45,186 bases of DNA. Origin: an uncultured Hungatella sp. (GTDB lineage: Bacteria > Bacillota > Clostridia > Lachnospirales > Lachnospiraceae). Under the pieces are notes generated by a model, which was not told the origin of the DNA, did not search any database, and saw nothing but the letters and a program-made list of their open reading frames with translations. The position numbers and the translations under genes were made by a program. The stretch spans positions 1 through 45,186 of the forward strand of contig CAJUPQ010000023.1 of assembly GCA_910588505.1 (NCBI GenBank). The letters are read 5' to 3'. Numbering within the stretch: the first letter of the stretch is position 1; each line of letters starts with the position of its first letter. Below are positions 32,452-41,100 of the stretch, piece by piece.

Positions 32452-32480
32452 AGTATACAACATTCTGTAAGATTTGAAAA
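32452..32480 (-). promoter_or_regulatory. Promoter of fba
   Basis: TTTTCA (32475-32480), a 17-base spacer and TATACT (32452-32457) with TG just upstream, on the minus strand. Confidence 0.6.
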
Positions 32481-32493
32481 GATAATTTAGAGA

Positions 32494-33981
32494 TTATAAT
32501 CCTAAAATTTCCGCAACTGTCTTTTTCATATCATCAATCCTGCATGTCCTGGTATGGCGTATAGGAGCAAATCGGATCTCTTCCACCGCCCTGGGGATCT
32601 CCACCCCGGAAATCTCCCGAAGCTGGTCGATCACCTGGAATTCATCCTCCGGCAGACTTCCTCCCTCTATGGCTTCCATCACGCTTCTGGAAAACTTATA
32701 TGGGCTGGCAGTGGAGGCAATGACCGTCTTTGTCTCATCCCCTGACTTTGCCCTGTAGTTTTGGTACACCGCGCAGGCCACCCCTGTGTGGGTGTCCATC
32801 ACATAACCAGTGTCCTCATAAACCCGCCTGATGGAGTCCTTATCCTGCTGCTGATCAGCAAAACCACCTACAAAATCCGCCATCTGCTGTCTCATGTCCT
32901 CGCTGATTGTGTAGGCCCCGCTCTCTGCCAGAGAAGCCATCATCTGCGCCGTCTTCTCACAGCTGCAGCCCGCGCTTAAGTAGATCAATCTCTCTAAATT
33001 GCTGGAGATCAGGATATCCATGGAAGGAGAAATGGTCAGCAGAAACTCCCTCTTTTTGTCATAGGTTCCTGTGACGAAGAAATCATACAGAACCTTATTG
33101 TCATTGGACGCGCAAAGCAGTTTGTCAATAGGCACGCCCATCTGCTTTGCAAAGTAAGCTGCCAGGATGTTGCCGAAGTTGCCTGTGGGGACCGTTACAT
33201 GGATCTTCTCCCCATCGGCGATTTCCCCGCTGTTTAAAAGCTGTCCATAGGCATATACATAGTAGACAACCTGAGGGATCAGCCTTCCAATGTTGATGGA
33301 ATTAGCGGAGGAGAACACAAAGCCCTTGTCTGCCAGCTCTCTCCCAAACCCCTTGTCCGAGAAAAGCTTCTTCACCCCGGTCTGGGCATCGTCAAAATTG
33401 CCGTGGATAGCCACTACGGCGGTATTATCCCCTTTCTGAGTCACCATCTGCAGCTCCTGGACTCTGCTGACGCCGTCTTTGGGGTAAAATACGATGATCC
33501 TCGTACCCGGCACATCGGCAAATCCCGCCATGGCCGCCTTCCCCGTGTCCCCGGATGTAGCGGTAAGGATCACGATCTCCTGATCCACATGATTCTTCCT
33601 GGCCGCTGTGGTCATCAGATGGGGCAGGATGGACAGCGCCATATCCTTAAACGCGATGGTGCTGCCGTGGAACAGCTCCAGATAGTAAGCGCCGTCCGCC
33701 TTTACCAGGGGCGCGATCACCTGGGTATCAAATTTCTGGTCGTAGGCACAGGCAATGCACCTTTTTAGCTCTTCCTCGGTAAAATCCGTCAAAAACAGCT
33801 TCATCACCTCATAGGCTGTCTCCTGGTAGGATCTGCCTGCCAGCTCTTTCATAGTCAGATCCAGCTTCGGGATCTGTGTGGGCATAAACAGTCCCCCGTC
33901 ACAGGCCAGCCCCTTTAAAATCGCCTGGGAGGCTGTCACATCCTTCTCCCCGCCCCGGGTGCTCTGATATAATAAATTCAT
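32494..33981 (-). CDS. thrC: Threonine synthase
   Basis: 495 residues. The PLP lysine is Lys112 in HGSTIAFKDMALSILPHL; ATSGDTGKAAMAGF is the phosphate-binding loop. The N-terminus STRGGEKDVTASQAILKGLACDGGLF is typical of the longer ThrC class found in Bacteroides, clostridia and E. coli. It makes threonine from O-phosphohomoserine, the last step of the pathway. The ATG at 33981 has AAAGGA upstream. No other threonine genes are adjacent and no T-box leader is seen; a promoter lies at 34042-34070. Confidence 0.93.
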   Translation of the reverse strand: MNLLYQSTRGGEKDVTASQAILKGLACDGGLFMPTQIPKLDLTMKELAGRSYQETAYEVMKLFLTDFTEEELKRCIACAYDQKFDTQVIAPLVKADGAYYLELFHGSTIAFKDMALSILPHLMTTAARKNHVDQEIVILTATSGDTGKAAMAGFADVPGTRIIVFYPKDGVSRVQELQMVTQKGDNTAVVAIHGNFDDAQTGVKKLFSDKGFGRELADKGFVFSSANSINIGRLIPQVVYYVYAYGQLLNSGEIADGEKIHVTVPTGNFGNILAAYFAKQMGVPIDKLLCASNDNKVLYDFFVTGTYDKKREFLLTISPSMDILISSNLERLIYLSAGCSCEKTAQMMASLAESGAYTISEDMRQQMADFVGGFADQQQDKDSIRRVYEDTGYVMDTHTGVACAVYQNYRAKSGDETKTVIASTASPYKFSRSVMEAIEGGSLPEDEFQVIDQLREISGVEIPRAVEEIRFAPIRHTRTCRIDDMKKTVAEILGL

Positions 33982-34041
33982 CGTGATCATCCTTTCCATC
34001 CTTTTTATGATCGCTCTTCCTAAATCCGCGAGATGCCGTTC

Positions 34042-34070
34042 ATTTTAACACAGTTTCATCGGGGACGCAA
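34042..34070 (-). promoter_or_regulatory. Promoter of thrC
   Basis: TTGCGT (34065-34070), a 17-base spacer, TAAAAT (34042-34047) on the minus strand, within the 3' end of the HD gene, about 60 bases before the thrC ATG. Confidence 0.55.
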
Positions 34071-34611
34071 CGCCGGGCTTCCATCCAAACACCAAGGTCA
34101 GCAGCCACAGATACTCCTGGTAAAAGGGATGCTCCTTAAAAACCCCGAAACTGTCTACCATACTGATATAATACCATCCCTGAAGTTTCTTGTCCTTGGC
34201 CCTGAACTTCTGCCAGATCTCGTCCCCAACCACCATATAATCCTTGGCCGTGCTGCGCAGATTACTCAGCTTGTCCCCAAAGGCCAGGATCTTGTCCTCC
34301 TTCCTGGCATCCTTTAACCTGTCAATGGTGGCCTGCTTCCTTTCCAGCCATGTCTTGGACTTGTCCTCGCTTTCCTTTTTAACAAGCTGCGCAATGCGGG
34401 TCCCAAACTCCTCTTCCAACTCCTGGTAGGTCACCCCGGCATCCTCGATCACATCATGAAGATACGCCGCGGCGATCAAATCTCTGTCATCTGTCATTAA
34501 TGCAACTATCATGGCCACCTCCATGGGGTGGGAAATGTAAGGTATCCTACTTCCTTTCCTCAGAGCTCCCTCGTGGGCTCTGGCGGCAAATTCTGCTGCT
34601 TTCCTAATCAT
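34045..34611 (-). CDS. HD-domain phosphohydrolase, RelA/SpoT hydrolase-like
   Basis: 188 residues, essentially one HD_4 domain. AARAHEGALRKGSRIPYISHPMEVA, the AYLHDVIEDAGVT block (His52-Asp53) and FGDKLSNLRS give the metal-binding H...HD...D set of the Mn2+-dependent SpoT/MESH1 hydrolases. There is no synthetase, TGS or ACT domain, so it may be a small alarmone hydrolase or act on another nucleotide. Start ATG 34611 with GAGGAG upstream. It lies just upstream of thrC on the same strand. Confidence 0.8.
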   Translation of the reverse strand: MIRKAAEFAARAHEGALRKGSRIPYISHPMEVAMIVALMTDDRDLIAAAYLHDVIEDAGVTYQELEEEFGTRIAQLVKKESEDKSKTWLERKQATIDRLKDARKEDKILAFGDKLSNLRSTAKDYMVVGDEIWQKFRAKDKKLQGWYYISMVDSFGVFKEHPFYQEYLWLLTLVFGWKPGVASPMKLC

Positions 34612-34688
34612 CAGGACTCCTCTCTGCGTCTGTAACCATTTTCATGGACGGACCAACCGTTACAATATCTTACCACAATTTTAAAGAA

Positions 34689-34762
34689 TTTAGAAGATAA
34701 TTTTTAGAAGATAAACTTGTAAGAACCTTTCTTTTCTGATATGCTATAAGTTGTTTATCTTC
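34689..34762 (+). promoter_or_regulatory. Repeated operator-like motif and extended -10
   Basis: TTTAGAAGATAA occurs twice in direct orientation (34689-34700 and 34703-34714), and its core returns inverted as TTATCTTC (34755-34762) next to the ribosome site. An extended -10, TGCTATAAG (34742-34750), lies between. The second direct copy and the inverted one share gaagataaac arms that could form a hairpin or bind a dimeric regulator. Confidence 0.5.
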
Positions 34763-34778
34763 AAAGGAGGTTTTTGTT

Positions 34779-35471
34779 ATGAATCGACGTACATATGACC
34801 GTTCACGCCAATATAAATACAACTCGTTTCCAAGCCCTGACTTCATCCAGCTGCTAGTGTTCTTCATACTGCCTTTTATTGTAGTCAACAGTATCATCTT
34901 TTTTTTAGTCACCACTAAACCAAAGTATGAAGTGGTGATCGAAGGCACCAACGACTATCGGACTACAGATGTAACCTTTACCATCAAATCCATCATGCCC
35001 CTCAAAGAGGTGACCATCAAAATGGACTCCCAGCCCCTGGATCTGGTCAAAGTAGGCAGGCGGACCTACCGCTCCACCATAAACCACAACGGCTCCCTGG
35101 AGATCTATATGAAGAATTTTAACGGTATGGCCCTGCTGGAGTATGAGCATATTGACCTCCTGGACGACGAGCCCCCTACCATCGAGGACTATGTGGCCGA
35201 GGACGGGCTTCTGTCTTTCACGGTGATAGACACCCAGTCAGGCATTGACTATTCCTCCATCTTTGCCCAGACCTCCGCCGGTCAGCAGACCCTTCCTTTA
35301 AGCGTGGACAAGGCCACTGGCAGGGTCACCTTCCAGATGGACCCCAACGGCCTGTCCGTAACCGTCCGAGACATGTCCGGCAACGAATATCTGACTACGT
35401 TTTCACTGAATGAGCTTGACCCTGACGCCTCCGGCCAATCCGTTCCGGAAGGTTCCCAGGAAACCGCCTGA
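34779..35471 (+). CDS. Membrane-anchored protein with Ig-like external domains, unknown function
   Basis: 230 residues. A basic N-terminus (MNRRTYDRSRQYKYN) precedes one membrane helix (about residues 22-45: FIQLLVFFILPFIVVNSIIFFLV); the rest is external. TDVTFTIKSIMPLKEVTIKMD and PPTIEDYVAEDG...FTVIDTQSGIDYSSI look like two short immunoglobulin-like beta domains. The acidic Ser/Gly-rich tail is probably flexible. I do not recognise a named family. AAAGGAGG precedes the ATG, and a strong terminator follows, so it is monocistronic under the repeats at 34689-34762. Confidence 0.65.
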   Translation: MNRRTYDRSRQYKYNSFPSPDFIQLLVFFILPFIVVNSIIFFLVTTKPKYEVVIEGTNDYRTTDVTFTIKSIMPLKEVTIKMDSQPLDLVKVGRRTYRSTINHNGSLEIYMKNFNGMALLEYEHIDLLDDEPPTIEDYVAEDGLLSFTVIDTQSGIDYSSIFAQTSAGQQTLPLSVDKATGRVTFQMDPNGLSVTVRDMSGNEYLTTFSLNELDPDASGQSVPEGSQETA

Positions 35472-35511
35472 CACAAATTCTCTGCGCTTATCTGCGCAGC
35501 ATACCCTTTCC

Positions 35512-35552
35512 GCCGGCAGATTGGCAGACTAGCAGATCTGCCGGCCTCTTTT
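35512..35552 (+). terminator. Intrinsic terminator of the 34779 gene
   Basis: A 10-base perfect stem gccggcagat/atctgccggc (35512-35521 with 35536-35545) followed by CTCTTTTTTT. A second small hairpin lies at about 35482-35499. Confidence 0.9.
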
Positions 35553-35556
35553 TTTC

Positions 35557-37080
35557 TTAATCTGTCCGTTTCTTTAAAGGCAGATCCTCACATCTCCCAT
35601 AAACAGCATTCAGTTTCCTGCACCGCTTTCTGATCTTTGCCGTAAATTCCCCTTTCTTTAACCGCCAGATCCAGTTTCCTCCAAGCGTTGACGGCGTATT
35701 GATACGCCCTTCTTTCCCGATACAGAGGTAATCCTGCAGCGGAACAATAGCCAGATCCGCTGTGCTGGATACAGCCAGACGGATGATATCCCAGGCAATC
35801 TCCTCCGGTGATGAGGTAACATTTCCTATGTAGTCCCTGACAAATTTCTTTTCCTCTTTATCCATCGTCTCATACCAGCCCTGCACGGTGTCATTGTCAT
35901 GGGTGCCGGTGTAGACCACACAGTTATGTTCGTAGAAATATGGCAGATAAGTGCTCCTCTCACCGGTGCTGAAAGCAAACTGCAGCACTTTCATCCCAGG
36001 AAATCCCGTGTCCTCCAGAAGCTTATACACGCTGGGCGTCAGAAAGCCCAGATCCTCCGCGATAATGGGAGCCTTTCCAAAAGTTCTCTTCATGGTCTCA
36101 AACAGGGCGACCCCGGGCCCTTTCTCCCAGGTTCCGTCTACAGCAGTGTCGGCATCGGCAGGAATGGCATAGTACTCGTCAAATCCCCGGAAATGATCCA
36201 CTCTCACCACATCGTACAGTTCAAAGCAGTATTCCATCCGCCGCATCCACCACGCAAAGCCGGTCTTTTCATGGTACTCCCAGTCATAAAGCGGGTTGCC
36301 CCACAGCTGCCCTGTGGCAGAAAACGCATCCGGCGGACATCCTGCCACCGCTTTGGGCCGGCTTTCCTCATCAAACTGAAACAACTCCGGACGGCTCCAG
36401 CTGTCAGCGCTGTCAAACGCCACATAGATGGGAATATCCCCGATGAACCGAATCCCCCTCTCATTGGCATACTGTTTCAATTTTCTCCACTGTGTCAGGA
36501 ACATCAGCTGCTGAAACTCATAAAAGGCGATCTCCTCTGCCAGAAGCTTCCGATACTTTTCCATAGCTTCCTGTTGTCTAAGCCTGATATCCCTGTCCCA
36601 CTGGATCCAGCTTTTCTCCTGGAAATGCCGTTTCAGCGCGGCGTAAAAACAATAATCCCGGGTCTCCGGAAGCAGCTGCTCCTCAAATACGCGCTCCATA
36701 GAAACGCCCTCCTGCTCCGTTTGGCCTTTCCATCTCAAAAATGCCCTCTTCAGAAGCGCGAACCGATTCTCATACAGTTTTCCATAATCAATACAAGTCT
36801 CGTCCTGGCCAAAATCCGCCTCCCTGCACTCTTTGGCTGTCAGCAGCTTCTCCTTTTTCAGCTGTTCCAGGTCAATAAAATAGGGATTTCCGGCAAATGC
36901 GGAAAATGACTGGTAAGGTGAGTCCCCGTACCCTGTAGGCCCCAGGGGCAGGATCTGCCAGTAGCTCTGCCCTGCCTCCTTTAACTGGTCTACAAATTCA
37001 TATGCCTCTTTGGAAAATGCTCCGATACCGTATTTTGACGGCAGACTGGCTATGGGCATCAGGATCCCGCATTCTCTCAT
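35557..37080 (-). CDS. malQ: 4-alpha-glucanotransferase (GH77)
   Basis: 507 residues, normal for MalQ. RECGILMPIASLPSKYGIGAFS and YWQILPLGPTGYGDSPYQSFSAFAGNPYFIDL open the barrel; the catalytic triad is in VVRVDHFRGFDEYYAIP (Asp nucleophile), PIIAEDLGFLT (Glu acid/base) and YTGTHDNDTVQGW (Asp). It transfers maltooligosaccharide units between glucans in maltose or glycogen use. GAGGAGG lies eight bases before the ATG. Its promoter (37138-37166) lies inside the end of the giant gene upstream. No other glycogen genes are adjacent. Confidence 0.95.
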   Translation of the reverse strand: MRECGILMPIASLPSKYGIGAFSKEAYEFVDQLKEAGQSYWQILPLGPTGYGDSPYQSFSAFAGNPYFIDLEQLKKEKLLTAKECREADFGQDETCIDYGKLYENRFALLKRAFLRWKGQTEQEGVSMERVFEEQLLPETRDYCFYAALKRHFQEKSWIQWDRDIRLRQQEAMEKYRKLLAEEIAFYEFQQLMFLTQWRKLKQYANERGIRFIGDIPIYVAFDSADSWSRPELFQFDEESRPKAVAGCPPDAFSATGQLWGNPLYDWEYHEKTGFAWWMRRMEYCFELYDVVRVDHFRGFDEYYAIPADADTAVDGTWEKGPGVALFETMKRTFGKAPIIAEDLGFLTPSVYKLLEDTGFPGMKVLQFAFSTGERSTYLPYFYEHNCVVYTGTHDNDTVQGWYETMDKEEKKFVRDYIGNVTSSPEEIAWDIIRLAVSSTADLAIVPLQDYLCIGKEGRINTPSTLGGNWIWRLKKGEFTAKIRKRCRKLNAVYGRCEDLPLKKRTD

Positions 37081-37137
37081 ACCCTGTTCCTCCTCATTCC
37101 CCTGCTATGTGATCTCAGGTTTTTTATTGCTCCCCCT

Positions 37138-37166
37138 ATCATACCAGAAAATCCTACCTTTTTAAA
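37138..37166 (-). promoter_or_regulatory. Promoter of malQ
   Basis: TTTAAA (37161-37166), a 17-base spacer, TATGAT (37138-37143) with an extended TGG, on the minus strand. The -35 lies in the last codons of the giant gene. Confidence 0.5.
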
Positions 37167-38104
37167 GAGTTATAGTATTTTTGACACTTTCTGATAAACA
37201 TCATGACCAGAGGAATAAGAAGAAGGATGATCCCCACAGAAAATACCACCTGTTCCAGCCTGACCGGTATCCGCGCATTCTCCCTCTCCGGCGCCCGAAA
37301 TATAGGTTCCGAGACCGCAGGCGTCGCGACGGTGTGAAGCTGCCATGGCTCCTCCTCACCGGTTTCTGCCACAGGCTCCGTATCTGTAGGCGCCTTCTGG
37401 TACACCGCCTGCCAGGCCACCCCCTGCACAGACTCCAGAACCGCCGTGCCGCCGTAAACTGCCTGACAGTCAGCCACGTACTTCTCTCCTGTCGCCACCG
37501 CGCCGCGGTATATCTTTCCATTCTCCCCCACCCAGGAAGGCCCGGTCCATGTTACCTCCCGTATGCGATAATAGTCAGGGTTCACCTGCGCTAAGTTCAG
37601 CAGCTCCTTCTCATAACCTGCAAAGGGCTGCTCTTCCCTGGCCGGAACCTGTACGCCATTCAGCTCGTAAATCTGGGCATCAGCTTCTTCCACAGTCAAT
37701 GGAAGCTCAAATCCCCCGATCCACCTCCAGTTATAAAACTGCACGTCCATAACCGGGAAATCCTTTTTCGTACTTGCGCCATACCGCTCATCTGTAACCG
37801 TGATCTCTGCCGTCTCCGGCAGAGTATCCGTCTGCTCCACCTCCCTGTATGTAATGGTTTCTTCTACTTCCTTTGCTCCCTCCTCGGTCATAGCCTCCAC
37901 CACCTGGCAGGACTGGCGCACATACTCCACATCCCCATATACATAGACTTCCGGCAAAACCTCCGGCAAATGGCTTTCCTCCAGGTACACATCCCCTGTC
38001 ACCACCAGTCTGCCCTCCGGCTGCACATCCACAGTCTCCGCGAAAGCAGAGACCGGTTTCGATATGGCAAATATAAAGATAAGGATCAAACAGAAACTTT
38101 TCAT
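37154..38104 (-). other. Second protein-like segment of the giant frame, possible separate cistron
   Basis: From Met at 38104 the next 22 residues (MKSFCLILIFIFAISKPVSAFA) form a textbook signal peptide with an AFA cleavage site. Then comes an external domain of about 260 residues and a C-terminal anchor (VVFSVGIILLLIPLVMMFI, 37249-37193) with tail RKCQKYYNSLKR. A weak ribosome site, GGGG, lies nine bases before the ATG. It would be a 316-residue type I membrane protein if started or cleaved here. No family is recognised. Confidence 0.5.
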
Positions 38105-41100
38105 TTTTCTTTTCCCCGCGATCCATGCCACCATCAGACATGCCATACCGGCCAATGCCAACCAGACCCTTTTTTCTCCTTCTTCTCCCTCATCTCCCAT
38201 CTTGGGGAGTCTTAAATTTGTAAACGTCTGGTAAGAAGTTTTTCCGTGAGCCTCCATAAGGGACCAGTAATCCGTATACACTTTTCCCGTCTTTTCCGGT
38301 TCCTTTATCTTTTCCGGCTCTTTTTCATCAGTCGGCCGTTTTCTGTCCGGGGGAACGCCTGGACTGGATGGCTTTTTCTCATTTTCCACCTCCACGGTTA
38401 TGGTCCCTGCCTTTCTTGGCACCGTAAAATAGATATCCTTATCCAGAGTGTTATAACCGCCCGGCGCTTTCTTCTCCCGCACAAGATACGTCTGTCCGGC
38501 CCGCAGTTTTCCCTCCAGCAGATGCGCCTCTTCTGTGGTGGTCCATGTCTCGGCCACAGCCCCGTCCACAGTCACCAGTTCCAATGTGGCTCCTGCCAGC
38601 GCAAGGCCTGTCCTTTTATCTGTCTTTGCAATCTTTACCCTGGTCGCCTCGTCTCTCATAATCACCCGGTCCACAGCCCCGTCTCCGGAAACCTTAAAAC
38701 CCACGTCCGCCGTATACGCATATCCATCAGGAGCCGCCGACTCCCGCAGGGTGTAGGTACAGCCTGCTTTCAACACGCCCACCAGCTTATAGGGCTGTTC
38801 CCCGGAGATCCACCATGCGACCACGCTGCCTTTTTCATCCAGGATCTCCAGTCTGGCTCCCTGAAGCTCCTTTTCTCCTGTGATATCGGTTTTACTCACC
38901 TCCACATGGGTAGGACGGTCCCGCATCTCCACCTGGTCGATCCTGCCATCCAAAGCCACGGTAAACACAATGTCCTCCCCGTATCCATAGCCGTCCGGCG
39001 GCAGCTCCTCGTGAAGCCTGTAGGTCTTTCCCGCCTCCAGTTTTCCCACGATCTCATAAGGCCTTACGCCGGAAAGCCACTCCTCTACCACTGCTCCGCT
39101 CTCATCCAGAACCTGCATCACCGCTCCGGGGATCTCCTCCTGTCCTGTAATTCCCTTTTTGCTGAAAATCACATGGGTCTTCTTATCTTCCATTGTCACC
39201 TTATGGACACACTCACCCTCTTTCACCTGAAACAAAATATCTTCTCCTATTCCATATCCTTCCGGACTTAACTCCTCATGGAGGATATAGGTCTGTCCCG
39301 GCACAAGAACCGCCTCCAGAATATGAGGCTCTTTATCGGATATCCACTGCTCCAGAACCGTTCCGTCGGTCTTTTTCACCTGCATAAGGGCCCCTTTAAG
39401 CTCCTCACGGCCTGTGATATCCATCTTGCTCACTGCCACCGCCTGCTTTCGATCCATAACGGCGATTCCCTGGACAGCTCCCTTGTCATCAATGGTAAAT
39501 CTCATCTTTCCGCTGTTCCTTGCGCTGTTGTCGCTGTAATAGGTGGTCTCCAGAAGCTGGTACTGCTGACCTTTTCGGAAAACCGCAGTCTGCTCCACAT
39601 CTGTCACCTCTCTTATAAAATGCGCGCACCCGCCGGTCTCTGCTGGCGCCTGTCCCTTTCGGCGCTCCTCTCCCTGAACATCCACCACCTCATAGCGGAT
39701 ATTCTGGTATATGTTTCCAGGGTCAATGGTCACAAACTCATTGGCCTCCAGCGTCAGGCAGTCTCCGCTTTGGAGACTGCCCTCCCGGCTTCCCTCGTAC
39801 TGATAGGTTCCCCTCAGCTCCTCTCCTGATTCCCTGTACAAAAATATCTGGAATCTGTGGGAGTTTCCTTCCTCTCTTCCTTTGCCTGTGCCTGTCACTT
39901 CATGGAACACGGTCAGACGGTTCTTTAGCAGTACCGGAACGACTTTCTTCTCTTCTGTCGTCTCCCCCATACACCGGATGGCCGCCCTTACCGTCACTTC
40001 CTTTGCGCCGGGGGATAACTGGCAGGCATACCCCACCTGACAGCTCTCCCCTGGCTGCATCTGCTTTAGCTCATACCAGATCTGTCCGCCCTCCAATTTT
40101 CCGTCTCCAGGGTCAATAACCGCGGCCTCCGATCCTGGCCAAACCTCAACTGTCATATCTGTAGCCGTGTAACCAGTATTCACGCAGGTAATGGAAACCG
40201 AAACCAACTCGGACGGCTTCACCGCTCCCTGTCCGCCATTGATCACGATCTTAGGGCTTTCCTTTAAAAAGGGATTTTCCACCTCCACCCTGGGCATAAG
40301 CTCCGATGGATTCCAGGCTTTGATCTCCTCTCCGCCCTCATGAGTCAGGCTCATACGCACCTTGTCCACCGTCCGCTCCGAAATCACCCAGGTTCCCTGT
40401 TCTGACAGATGACACCGCCTTGTGGCGCGCCCTGTGATCTCCCTGGAACCGTCGCTGTAAACCGTGGTCTCCGTCAGATGATAGACTTCATTGTCCCGGA
40501 TCCCCTCTGCCTCTGTCAGTACGCGGCTGTCCCTGCCCGCGACCCAGGCAGAAACCAGGTTTCCCTCTTTGTCTTGCAGCTCCATCTCCACTTTTATTCC
40601 ATAGCGCCCCTGTATCTCCACAGAGCGTATCCCATCCCCATCCGCAAGAGAATGAACCGTCACCACGCCCATCTGGCTGTTTATAGCGCAGATACACCTG
40701 CCGTCCTGTGACAGGGTAAACACATATGGCTTCATCTTTTCATAACCTTCGGGGGCAGCTTCCTCTATCAGAAGATAGGTTCCCCCGGCTGTCAGACCTT
40801 CCAGCACATGGCTCTCTTTCGGTCCTGTTACCCAGGTATCTTCCGGTCTTTCCCTGTCATAGATACACTGTCCCTGAATGTCCCGGCCAGTCACCTGATA
40901 CACTGCCATCCGCGCCCCCGGGACCCACTCTTTTGGCGAGCCAAAATCCTGTTTGCTAATGGAGATTCTGGTCTTATCGTTGACGATCTCAAGCTCGATC
41001 CCTGCCTTCTGACCACTTCCCCAGGATTCCCCCTCATGGTTCGGATCAAACCAGAAGGTGTGGATCTGCATGTCTGACCCATACCCTGTGGGCGGCGTCA

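Noticed and set aside
33982..34044. T-box or other amino-acid leader before thrC.
   Set aside because: The gap is only about 60 bases and holds neither a specifier-type structure nor a terminator.
35899..36909. A 336-codon plus-strand open frame opposite malQ.
   Set aside because: Antisense shadow of a clear GH77 gene; no start signal and low-complexity composition.
38246..39271. A 341-codon plus-strand open frame opposite the repeat region of the giant protein.
   Set aside because: It mirrors the four tandem repeats and has no protein-like features of its own.
38384..39439. Possible CRISPR array because of regular spacing.
   Set aside because: The repeats are protein-level 89-residue domains with divergent DNA; no short identical repeats or cas genes are present.
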